From Paraktedonobacter sp039923935 (GTDB lineage Bacteria > Chloroflexota > Ktedonobacteria > Ktedonobacterales > Ktedonobacteraceae), in the NCBI GenBank assembly GCA_039923935.1, contig JBDTBU010000325.1, positions 1-12,487 on the forward strand: a stretch of DNA of 12,487 nucleotides, in the 5' to 3' direction. The translations under genes were made by a program, and so were the position numbers. Below are positions 1 through 6,449 of this stretch, piece after piece. The notes beneath the pieces are model-generated. The model was given only the letters and a program-made list of their open reading frames with translations, searched no databases and was not told the origin of the DNA. The stretch's first letter is position 1; each line of letters starts with the position of its first letter.

Positions 1-378
1 AAAAAAGCGGGCGATGCGCGTCAGCGGGTTGGACGGGTTGGTGAACGGCTGGCGGCCAATGCTCTGGAAGAGCGCGGCTATCGCATTCTTGAGTGTAACT
101 TTCGTTGCCAGTACGGTGAGATCGATCTGGTGGCGCAAGATGGCGAGGATCTTGTGTTTGTTGAGGTAAAGACACGACGCGGCACCGTCTGCGGCCTGCC
201 GGAAGAGGCAGTGAACAATCGCAAGGCACGCAAGTTGCAGGAGGTCGCGGCCTACTATCTGGACGGGCATAATCTACCCGATTGCAGTTGGCGTATAGAT
301 GTGGTGGCAGTGCAGTTTAGTTCCAGTGGCAGGTTGGAGGAGATTCGTGTGTATCAACATGCTATTACGGCATTATAG
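1..378 (+). CDS. yraN: YraN/UPF0102-family nuclease-like protein (5' end cut by window edge)
   Basis: An open frame runs from base 1 to the TAG at 376-378, giving 125 visible residues. No start codon is convincing inside the window, so the gene begins upstream; the family is usually about 120 residues, so little is missing. Visible family signatures are GRVGERLAA near the start, then NFRCQYGEIDLV (GEIDLV codons at 115-132), then LVFVEVKTR around 151-177. This arrangement (GE, ID, ExK) is the PD-(D/E)xK nuclease-like core typical of YraN. The family's role is poorly defined; a link to DNA processing is generally assumed from the fold. A GTG at 130 would also open the frame but would remove the first half of the conserved core, so it is not the real start. 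The gene precedes the zinc-ribbon gene by 53 bases on the same strand. Confidence 0.9.
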   Translation, partial: KKAGDARQRVGRVGERLAANALEERGYRILECNFRCQYGEIDLVAQDGEDLVFVEVKTRRGTVCGLPEEAVNNRKARKLQEVAAYYLDGHNLPDCSWRIDVVAVQFSSSGRLEEIRVYQHAITAL

Positions 379-431
379 GTTCAAAACGAGAGAAAATTGA
401 CATTTTTGAGTATTACAGGGGAGGCTTCGTC

Positions 432-929
432 ATGGCAGATTTTCTAGATTCGGTCAAAAATAAGGTCAGCGCGGCGGTCAGCCGGACAAGCTGGGAGGCA
501 CAGAAGCAGATTCGTGTGCGCAGCAAGCAAACTGAAATCGATAAACTGCTGGAACAGCGTGAAAAGCTGCTGAATGATCTGGCTCAGAGTGCCATCGAAC
601 TCTATCAGAAAGGCGCGTTGACCGATCCGCATCTCTCGCGGCTCTGTTCCAGTGTTCAGGAACTCGATCACGACATGCAGAATCGCGAGACGCAGTTGTT
701 GGAAGTCAAAAAAGAACCCTATCCAGCTCAGCAGCTCGCACCCGCTCAAACTACCGATTATACACCACCTACTCCCACGTACATTCCGCCTGCTGCGCAG
801 CCTCAGCCGCCTGTCGCTCCAGTTGCCAGCAATCCTTCGCCAGCCCAGACCGTTATTTGTCCCTCTTGCGGTAATGCTGTGCGTTCAAACGCGTTGTATT
901 GTCGAAACTGCGGCGGGAAAATGCGTTGA
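432..929 (+). CDS. Small coiled-coil protein with C-terminal zinc ribbon
   Basis: This 165-residue protein has three visible parts. Residues about 25-95 are charged, heptad-like and helical (EIDKLLEQREKLLNDLAQ), a probable coiled coil. Residues about 97-138 are a proline/alanine/glutamine-rich linker. The C-terminus has CPSC at 143-146 and CRNC at 157-160, a classic CxxC-x10-CxxC zinc ribbon. The ATG at 432 follows a strong Shine-Dalgarno AGGGGAGG (417-424) at a 7-base distance, which fixes the start. No signal peptide or membrane segment is visible, so it is likely cytoplasmic. Similar hypothetical proteins with an N-terminal helix and terminal zinc ribbon are common in Gram-positive bacteria and Chloroflexota, without a firm function. 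It may be a scaffold or regulator; nothing in the sequence allows a specific role. Confidence 0.85.
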   Translation: MADFLDSVKNKVSAAVSRTSWEAQKQIRVRSKQTEIDKLLEQREKLLNDLAQSAIELYQKGALTDPHLSRLCSSVQELDHDMQNRETQLLEVKKEPYPAQQLAPAQTTDYTPPTPTYIPPAAQPQPPVAPVASNPSPAQTVICPSCGNAVRSNALYCRNCGGKMR

Positions 930-942
930 TCCGAGTAAACTG

Positions 943-951
943 TGTTATAAT
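943..951 (+). promoter_or_regulatory. Candidate extended -10 promoter ahead of tsaE
   Basis: TGTTATAAT at 943-951 matches an extended -10 element (TG-N-TATAAT at 946-951). The only -35-like hexamer, TTGATC at 926-931, is just 14 bases away, which is short, but extended -10 promoters depend less on the -35. It lies about 100 bases upstream of tsaE, and initiation would place the hairpin at 967-993 in the leader. Position and match are seen; promoter activity is inferred. Confidence 0.45.
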
Positions 952-966
952 AAAACATGTTTTTAG

Positions 967-993
967 CAGGGAGAGACAGAAATCCTCTCCCTG
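967..993 (+). terminator. 9-bp perfect hairpin: terminator of the upstream gene or leader structure of tsaE
   Basis: CAGGGAGAG (967-975) pairs perfectly with CTCTCCCTG (985-993) across a 9-base loop, followed by GTTTTGC. The short T tract is consistent with a weak intrinsic terminator for the zinc-ribbon gene. Because a good -10 box lies only about 15-20 bases upstream, the hairpin could instead sit in the 5' leader of the tsaE transcript. Confidence 0.5.
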
Positions 994-1049
994 GTTTTGC
1001 AGTGAGACGGCGGGCAGGCTGCCAGTAACGATACGTAAAAGGTGCTCGA

Positions 1050-1601
1050 TTGACCAGGACAGTTCAAAAAGAGAGCGGTTGTACTCTCGACAGTATTAGC
1101 CATAGCGTTGAACAGACCCAACGTCTGGGTATGCACTTGGGTGAACTGTTGCAGGGAGGGGAACTGCTTTTGTTGGAGGGCCAACTTGGGACTGGCAAAA
1201 CCACTTTTACGCAAGGTTTGGCGTTGGGCCTGGATATCACCGCTAATATCAATAGCCCGACCTTTACCATCCTCAAAGAATACCCCGGTCAGGTGCGTCC
1301 AGCCCAGGCGGGAACACCGTCTCGTGTTGGACCGGCGCTCTACCATTTCGATCTCTATCGTCTGGACGATCCTGCCGAAATCTTTGATCTGGGTTTTGAA
1401 GACTATTTCTATGGAAATGGCGTTTGTATTGTTGAGTGGGCTGATAGGGCTGATCTCTACTGGCCTGCCGATCACCTGCGTATTCGTCTCAAAATGTTGA
1501 ATGAGACCAAGCGCGGGCTTTTGTTTACCGCCACGGGTGCTCACTATTGTGAGTTACTGCGGCAATTTCAAAAAAAAACCTATGTTACTCCTGGCTCTTG
1601 A
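1050..1601 (+). CDS. tsaE: tRNA threonylcarbamoyladenosine biosynthesis ATPase TsaE
   Basis: TsaE is the ATPase that works with TsaB and TsaD to put threonylcarbamoyl on A37 of ANN-decoding tRNAs in the cytoplasm. The 183-residue product has the Walker A motif GQLGTGKTT at 44-52, then SPTFTILKEY at 69-78, the family signature HFDLYRL at 99-105, and VEW at 128-130 (the conserved Glu-Trp). The start is a TTG at 1050 behind an AAAGGTG-type ribosome binding site; no better ATG is in frame before the P-loop. Between KEY and LYHFDLYRL lies about 16 extra residues (81-96, rich in Pro/Ala/Gly/Arg) compared with what I know of the family. The 3' end overlaps tsaB by 20 bases and contains a run of nine A at 1570-1578. 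Confidence 0.95.
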   Translation: MTRTVQKESGCTLDSISHSVEQTQRLGMHLGELLQGGELLLLEGQLGTGKTTFTQGLALGLDITANINSPTFTILKEYPGQVRPAQAGTPSRVGPALYHFDLYRLDDPAEIFDLGFEDYFYGNGVCIVEWADRADLYWPADHLRIRLKMLNETKRGLLFTATGAHYCELLRQFQKKTYVTPGS

Positions 1602-2382
1602 TACTTCAACCCGCCAGGCCAGCGTGGCTCTCTGCGATGAAGAGCGCCTCATTGGCGAATATACCTGGCATGTGGGTAATAACCATAGCGTGGAATTGTT
1701 AGTACGCGTTCAGCGCCTGTTTGCTGAAGGCGGTATTGCACTATCTGCCGTCGATGGTCTGGCCGTTGCAATTGGCCCAGGCTCGTTTAATGGTGTGCGC
1801 GTGGCGGTGGCTGCCGCGAAAACACTGGCCTTTGCGCTGCGAAAACCGCTAATTGGCGTGAGTACGCTAGAAATCGCGGCTGCTCAGTACCAGCAGTGGC
1901 TCGGTCCCGTTTGCGCGTTGCAAGAGGCCGGTCGCGCTGAACTCTACGCTGCCTGTTATGTCTTTGATAGTCAGGAAAGCGCAGGCGTGGTGACATACTG
2001 TCCACGTCAGCTTGGCGATTATCAGGTGCTTGCTCCCCACGATCTTGTCGAGTACTTGCACGAGCAGGTCACGCTTCGGCTTGAAACGGCTGGGGAGATG
2101 GCTCCGTATCTCTTCTGTGGCGAGATTAGTGTCTCTTCACGCCAAGCATTGCTAGAGCTTATGCCGGAGCAAGCCTTTTTGGGGTCAGCACTCCAATCGG
2201 TGCGGCGTGCGTCTGTTCTGGCTAGCCTGGCTCAGCAACGCCTGCTTGAACAGCGCGTGGACGATCCGCTACTGTTGGAACCGCTGTATATACGGCGTCC
2301 GTCGATTACGAGCAGCAAACGCAAACAGTCGTTGCTGGGTGGGAATGCCAGTCAAACCAATCAGCCGAACGAAGAAAGGTAG
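1582..2382 (+). CDS. tsaB: tRNA threonylcarbamoyladenosine biosynthesis protein TsaB
   Basis: TsaB (YeaZ) is the inactive ASKHA-fold partner that dimerises with TsaD in t6A synthesis. The 266-residue product begins LLLALDTSTRQASVAL, the family's N-terminal strand signature, has an NHS motif at 34-36, then GPGSFNGVR at 65-73 (usual form GPGSFTGxR, so Asn replaces Thr) and GVSTLE at 92-97. ATG 1582 is chosen because it places this signature at the N-terminus; the frame is open further upstream to 1501, but those residues do not look like TsaB. The start lies inside tsaE (20-base overlap) and has no obvious Shine-Dalgarno, only an A run, so expression probably relies on translational coupling. 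The C-terminal 20 residues are polar and rich in Ser, Asn, Gln and Lys. Confidence 0.94.
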   Translation: MLLLALDTSTRQASVALCDEERLIGEYTWHVGNNHSVELLVRVQRLFAEGGIALSAVDGLAVAIGPGSFNGVRVAVAAAKTLAFALRKPLIGVSTLEIAAAQYQQWLGPVCALQEAGRAELYAACYVFDSQESAGVVTYCPRQLGDYQVLAPHDLVEYLHEQVTLRLETAGEMAPYLFCGEISVSSRQALLELMPEQAFLGSALQSVRRASVLASLAQQRLLEQRVDDPLLLEPLYIRRPSITSSKRKQSLLGGNASQTNQPNEER

Positions 2383-2388
2383 CACAGG

Positions 2389-3027
2389 GTGCGTTACGCT
2401 ATTGATCGCATGAGCATGTCAGATGTGCCTCGCGTTGTCGAGATTGAGCGTCTGGCCTATCCATCTACTTGGCCTCCCAGCGCGTACCGCAAGGAGTTGC
2501 AGGATAATCGCTGGGCGCACTATATTGTGCTACGCGATAAACAGATTACGCGGGAGAGCGTTTCTGTGCTGGCTCAGGAACCGGAGAAGCCTCGGCGTTT
2601 TTTCTCGCTCTCGTTCTTGCCAGGGCGCTCAACTGCGACGGTATCGTCCCCTGACCTGGCCTCGATTGTGGGTTTTGCTGGCCTCTGGCTGATGGTGGAC
2701 GAAGCCCATGTGACGACAATTGCTATGCACCCCAATTTTCGCCGACACGGCCTGGGCGAGTATATGCTGGCTAGCTTGATCGAAATTGCCTATGAGATTG
2801 GGGCCAAATGGGTCACGCTCGAAGTGCGTGTAACCAATTATAATGCGCAGAATCTCTACCGCAAATATGGTTTCCGCGAGGCTGGCCTGCGCCACCGCTA
2901 TTATAGTGATAACCAGGAAGACGCCTTGATTATGTGGACGGATGAGATCAACTCCATTGCTTATAGAGAACGCTTCCAAGAACTGAAAAACACGCTACTT
3001 GCGAAGCTTGAAACCCAACCGGAATAG
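2389..3027 (+). CDS. rimI: GNAT N-acetyltransferase, RimI type (S18 alanine acetyltransferase-like)
   Basis: RimI acetylates the N-terminal alanine of ribosomal protein S18 and is commonly encoded between tsaB and tsaD, exactly as here. The product is 212 residues against about 150 for the usual enzyme. The acetyl-CoA loop RRHGLG is at 118-123 after VTTIAMHPNF; WVTLEVR at 141-147 and NLYRKYGF at 155-162 follow. Glu145 and Tyr157 align with the E. coli catalytic Glu103 and Tyr115. The extra length is an insert at about 52-92 (Ser/Arg/Pro-rich) and a helical tail after about 185. The start is a GTG at 2389, 6 bases after the tsaB stop, preceded by GAAAGG at 2374-2379. Substrate range cannot be told from sequence; some bacterial homologues act on several proteins. 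Confidence 0.9.
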   Translation: MRYAIDRMSMSDVPRVVEIERLAYPSTWPPSAYRKELQDNRWAHYIVLRDKQITRESVSVLAQEPEKPRRFFSLSFLPGRSTATVSSPDLASIVGFAGLWLMVDEAHVTTIAMHPNFRRHGLGEYMLASLIEIAYEIGAKWVTLEVRVTNYNAQNLYRKYGFREAGLRHRYYSDNQEDALIMWTDEINSIAYRERFQELKNTLLAKLETQPE

Positions 3028-3117
3028 TGCGGAGAAGACGGACCTAGCCGCATTCGGGGAATGAGACAGGCAGCGTCCGTTTCCAAAGCCTGCGTCACGT
3101 TGTTGTATAGGAAGACT

Positions 3118-4305
3118 ATGCTGATACTTGGGATCGAAAGTTCGTGCGATGAGACTGGGGCATCCATTGTGAAGGATGGCCGTTATCTGCTCTCAGATGT
3201 TGTCGCGTCACAGATTGAAATTCATAACCGTTACGGTGGCGTGGTGCCCGAAGTGGCCTCGCGTCAGCAGTTAACGGCAATTATCCCTGTGATCGAAACC
3301 GCACTGGAACAGGCGCATTGTGGTTGGGACGATATTGATGCTGTCGCCGCGACCTATGGCCCTGGCTTGGCCGGTTCTTTGCTGGTTGGGTTGACTGTGG
3401 GCAAAACGTTGTCCCTGGCCTACAACCTGCCGTTTCTGGGCGTCAACCACCTGGAAGCGCATATCTATGCCAATTGGTTGTACCCGCAAGAGACTGGCAG
3501 TCTTCCTCCCAAGGGCGAGGACTGGGAATTTCAGCCTGGTGATCCGACGTTTCCCTTGCTCTGTCTGGTGATTTCGGGCGCACATAGCGAGCTTGTGTTG
3601 ATGCGGGGTCACGCTCAATACGAGTTGTTAGGGCGTACACGCGACGACGCGGCTGGTGAAGCTTTTGATAAGGTTGCGCGTATCCTTGGCTTGGCTTATC
3701 CCGGTGGTCCCTCGATTCAGAACGCGGCGCGTCAAGCTGAAGAAGCGTTGCAGCACGAAGGCAAGCCTGTGGAGCTAGCGCATAAGGCGTATCGTCTGCC
3801 ACGAGCCTGGTTGCGTGGCACGTATGATTTCAGCTTTAGCGGCCTGAAAACCGCAGTGCTACATCTCTCTGAAGGAGCCGTGGGCAATCAGGATAGTACA
3901 AGCTCCGAAACTGCGTCAGGTGGTAAAAAGCAGATTAGTCGCTATACACGCATGGGAATTTCTTCGCAAAAAACTGGTGTCAACGTTCCTATGCTGGCCG
4001 CTAGCTTTCAAGAGGCCGTCGTGGATGTGCTGGCCGTGAAAACGCGTCTGGCTGCTCAGGAATACCATGTGAAACAGGTGTTGCTCGCTGGCGGCGTAGC
4101 CGCGAATGTTAGCCTGCGCCAGCGTCTGGAGCAGGAGCTTAGCCCTCTAAACATTCGTCTGAGATACCCGTCAGTTACGTTTTGCACCGATAATGCGGCG
4201 ATGATTGCCAGTGTTGCCTTTTTTCATCTTTTACGTGGCGAACAGCATGGTCTGGACCTGGATGTAAATCCGGGTCTGAGCCTGCCATTTAGTCGAAAGT
4301 CGTAG
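3118..4305 (+). CDS. tsaD: tRNA N6-adenosine threonylcarbamoyltransferase TsaD
   Basis: TsaD transfers the threonylcarbamoyl group from threonylcarbamoyl-AMP to A37 of tRNA. The 395-residue protein starts MLILGIESSCDET, the hallmark N-terminus. It has HLEAH (metal ligands His111 and His115), SGAHSEL at 153-159, TRDDAAGEAFDKVARILGL around 174-192, GGVAANVSLR at 325-334 and CTDNAAM at 356-362 with Asp358 as third metal ligand. ATG 3118 is chosen over an upstream in-frame ATG at 3061 because only 3118 gives the canonical N-terminus and it follows AGGAAG (3109-3114). The family is usually 335-360 residues; the surplus is mainly a Ser/Thr/Gly/Lys-rich insert at about 252-290 and a smaller one at about 121-146. 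It ends 9 bases before the ROK kinase gene. Confidence 0.96.
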   Translation: MLILGIESSCDETGASIVKDGRYLLSDVVASQIEIHNRYGGVVPEVASRQQLTAIIPVIETALEQAHCGWDDIDAVAATYGPGLAGSLLVGLTVGKTLSLAYNLPFLGVNHLEAHIYANWLYPQETGSLPPKGEDWEFQPGDPTFPLLCLVISGAHSELVLMRGHAQYELLGRTRDDAAGEAFDKVARILGLAYPGGPSIQNAARQAEEALQHEGKPVELAHKAYRLPRAWLRGTYDFSFSGLKTAVLHLSEGAVGNQDSTSSETASGGKKQISRYTRMGISSQKTGVNVPMLAASFQEAVVDVLAVKTRLAAQEYHVKQVLLAGGVAANVSLRQRLEQELSPLNIRLRYPSVTFCTDNAAMIASVAFFHLLRGEQHGLDLDVNPGLSLPFSRKS

Positions 4306-4314
4306 GAACGCCTC

Positions 4315-5322
4315 ATGCCAAAATTAAAAATCTATGCTCTAGGTATCGATCTGGGCGGCACCAAGGTGCTGGCCTCGGTCGTCGATGTTACAAGCGGAGA
4401 AGTGGTGGCCTCAGTACGCAAGCGCACCAAGGCTGAGAAGGGCCAGGATTTTATCTCCAAGCGCACCCTGGAACTGGCTACGTCCGTGCTTGCGGATGCG
4501 AATTTGCCGAATGGTGCTGAAATCGTGGCTGTGGGCATCGGCGCGGCTGGTCAGATTGACCGCGAGACTGGGGTGATCCTGGACGCGCCCAACCTAGGCG
4601 TACGCAACCTGAACCTAGGCGAATTGCTCGGCAAACAATTGGGCAAGCCTGTTGCAGTCGGCAATGATGTCGAGGTCGCGACTCTGGGCGAGTACTACTA
4701 CGGCTCTGGTCGCGGTTATAAAAACTTTGTGTGCGTCTTTGTCGGCACTGGTATCGGCGGCGGCATTGTGTTGGATGGACATCGCTACACAGGTCTGACG
4801 GGTACTGCTGGTGAAATCGGGCATATGCCGATTGATGCTGGCGGACGCTTGTGTGGTTGTGGCAATCGCGGCTGTTTAGAGGCCTATGCTTCGCGCACAG
4901 CCATCACCAAAGCCATTATGGCCGAGATTCATCATGGGCGTAAATCCGTGCTGTCCGACGAGGCCGCGTTGGAGATGAAGCAGGGCGAGACAATCATTCG
5001 CTCAGGTTTGCTGGCCGATGCGATCAAGCAGAACGACGCGCTGACGATTGAGATTGTCACCGAAGCCGCCGATTACCTGGGCTATGGTCTGGGCGGCGTC
5101 ATCAATTTCTACAATCCAGAGTGTGTGATCCTGGGTGGCGGCGTCATCGAGTCCATCGATCTGCTTTTCGAGCGTGCCAGTAGTCGCGCTCTGACTGTGG
5201 CCTTGAGCCAGCCAGCCCAACGCACAAAGATCATCCGCACCAAACTTGGCGACTTCTCTGGCGTGGTCGGCGCGGCCTGTCTGGCTGCTGAAGCTGCGGG
5301 CTACTCGCTTGATTTGGAGTAA
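4315..5322 (+). CDS. ROK-family sugar kinase (glucokinase-like)
   Basis: This 335-residue protein is a ROK-family ATP-dependent sugar kinase, most probably feeding glucose or another hexose into glycolysis as the 6-phosphate. Visible motifs in order: nucleotide loop LGIDLGGTK at 9-17, catalytic Asp118 in GNDVE, GTGIGGG at 144-150, AGEIGHM at 165-171 (substrate/metal-binding His170) and the zinc motif CGCGNRGCLEAYAS at 180-193 with Cys180, Cys182 and Cys187. There is no N-terminal helix-turn-helix, so it is an enzyme rather than a NagC/XylR-type repressor. ATG 4315 is preceded by AGGAA (4304-4308), which overlaps the tsaD stop, indicating co-transcription with the t6A genes. Actual sugar specificity cannot be decided here. 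Confidence 0.93.
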   Translation: MPKLKIYALGIDLGGTKVLASVVDVTSGEVVASVRKRTKAEKGQDFISKRTLELATSVLADANLPNGAEIVAVGIGAAGQIDRETGVILDAPNLGVRNLNLGELLGKQLGKPVAVGNDVEVATLGEYYYGSGRGYKNFVCVFVGTGIGGGIVLDGHRYTGLTGTAGEIGHMPIDAGGRLCGCGNRGCLEAYASRTAITKAIMAEIHHGRKSVLSDEAALEMKQGETIIRSGLLADAIKQNDALTIEIVTEAADYLGYGLGGVINFYNPECVILGGGVIESIDLLFERASSRALTVALSQPAQRTKIIRTKLGDFSGVVGAACLAAEAAGYSLDLE

Positions 5323-5356
5323 ACACTAGAGAAAATTGGTCTCCATTTTGCCCTCG

Positions 5357-5403
5357 ATAATTGTAACGGGTAGTGGTATATTACCACTACCCGTTACAAT
5401 TAT
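5357..5403. terminator. Perfect 22-bp inverted repeat with 3-base loop (terminator or operator)
   Basis: Bases 5357-5378 pair without a single mismatch with 5382-5403 around the loop TAT; the core is CGGGTAGTGG against CCACTACCCG. It starts 35 bases after the ROK kinase stop, so it fits a transcription terminator, but the T stretch after the stem (ATTATTTGC) is poor. It ends 35 bases before the Fic start codon, so it could also be an operator for that gene or a footprint of insertion. The structure is certain; the function is not. Confidence 0.6.
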
Positions 5404-5438
5404 TTGCTTGTTGCGCTTTTTCTTTCAAGGGAGATGTT

Positions 5439-5639
5439 ATGCCACGAAAATCAGAGCAGCCACATATGGATTCACGTTTGACCCAGCGTATTGCGCGTAA
5501 GAAAGCTCAATTGGATACGTACCGTCCTCTCCCACATGATACGGTTCAGCGTTTGAATGACGATTTGCGTGTTTTCCTCACCTATCACTCCAACGCGATT
5601 GAAGGGAACAGTCTGAGTCTGCAAGAGACGCAAATGTGA
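5439..5639 (+). CDS. Fic-family protein, N-terminal piece with inhibitory motif (frame broken by TGA at 5637)
   Basis: ATG 5439 follows AAGGGAGA (5427-5434) at a good distance and opens a 66-residue frame. It begins with a basic helical segment and ends YHSNAIEGNSLSLQETQM before the stop. The SNAIEG stretch (residues 51-56) fits the (S/T)xxxE(G/N) motif whose Glu (here Glu55) blocks ATP gamma-phosphate binding in self-inhibited Fic proteins. In intact relatives the text after ETQ continues directly into a sequence like the start of the next frame, so this is the N-terminal part of one ancestral protein. The join needs one extra base (ATG GTG instead of ATGTG). Either one G was lost, or the read is in error, or the two pieces are made separately. 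Confidence 0.75.
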   Translation: MPRKSEQPHMDSRLTQRIARKKAQLDTYRPLPHDTVQRLNDDLRVFLTYHSNAIEGNSLSLQETQM

Positions 5640-6415
5640 TTGATTATGGCATCACTATACATGGGCATCCTTTGCGTGAATATCTAGAGGCAACTAACCA
5701 TGCTGAGGCATACCGGTATATGACAGACCTTGTAGAGAAACGAGTTTCTATTACAAGAGAAACATTGCTTATATTGCATAGTTTGGTGGTGGATAAGATT
5801 CTCGATTCTAAAGGGCAATTTCGTACGGTACCTGTGTATATACGTAGTTCTAATATGACGTCGCCGTCTACTCGCGAGGTTGAGCGATTGATGCGTGAGT
5901 GGATGGCATGGATCTCTGGTACAGGGCTAGAGTATGAACCAGTTACACGCGCTGCAATCGCACATCACGGCTTTGAAGCAGTGCATCCGTATGCCGATGG
6001 AAATGGCAGAGTGGGACGCCTTTTGCTTAACCTGATGCTCATGCAAGAGGGTTATCCACCAGCTTTACTGCTTCATAATTGGCGTGTTCGTTATATTCAC
6101 GCGCTTAATACTGCGAACGCAGGAAATTGTACTCCCCTCATCAACATAATTGGTCATGCAGTAGAGGCCGGGCTTGATCTCTATTTAGAGGGATGTGCTG
6201 TTACACCTGAATATCAAGTATTGGCTGAGTTAGCTGGAACGTGTGGGTACAGGTTAGAATATCTCAGTTGGTTAGCACGCCAGGGACGTATTGACGCCAT
6301 GAAACGTGGCGGACGCTGGTATAGTATGCGGTCCGCTATTGAACAATACAAAGCGGAAGCGGAACAGGGCAAGCTACAGAGAGGCAGACCTTCTCTGCCT
6401 CCCAGTGAAACATAA
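5636..6415 (+). CDS. Fic-domain AMP-transferase-like protein, catalytic piece
   Basis: Fic enzymes usually move AMP from ATP onto hydroxyl groups of target proteins. The 259-residue frame starts at GTG 5636, which overlaps the preceding TGA as GTGA, and continues the Fic family pattern with GITIHGHPLREYLEATNHAEA. The catalytic motif HPYADGNGRVGR is complete at residues 117-128 (nucleotides 5984-6019), with catalytic His117, Asp121 and the phosphate-binding GNGR loop. Residues about 190-245 look like a winged-helix or MerR/excisionase-like unit (EYLSWLARQGRIDAMKRGG), known at the C-terminus of many Fic proteins. The inhibitory motif lies in the other frame. No strong ribosome binding site precedes the GTG (only AAGAGA), so it would rely on termination-reinitiation. 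Its end converges on the methyltransferase gene, leaving 34 bases. DNA looks more AT-rich than the t6A block. Confidence 0.85.
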   Translation: MIDYGITIHGHPLREYLEATNHAEAYRYMTDLVEKRVSITRETLLILHSLVVDKILDSKGQFRTVPVYIRSSNMTSPSTREVERLMREWMAWISGTGLEYEPVTRAAIAHHGFEAVHPYADGNGRVGRLLLNLMLMQEGYPPALLLHNWRVRYIHALNTANAGNCTPLINIIGHAVEAGLDLYLEGCAVTPEYQVLAELAGTCGYRLEYLSWLARQGRIDAMKRGGRWYSMRSAIEQYKAEAEQGKLQRGRPSLPPSET

Positions 6416-6449
6416 GTGGATAGTATAGCTATGCTCAGTATGCAGGTTC

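Noticed and set aside
899..1099. Short plus-strand frame across the tsaE leader.
   Set aside because: It spans the promoter and hairpin, overlaps two real genes and has no supporting ribosome binding site or family pattern.
3061..3117. Earlier ATG for tsaD preceded by GGGGA.
   Set aside because: It would add 19 residues ahead of the canonical MLILGIESSCDET N-terminus; the segment has no family similarity.
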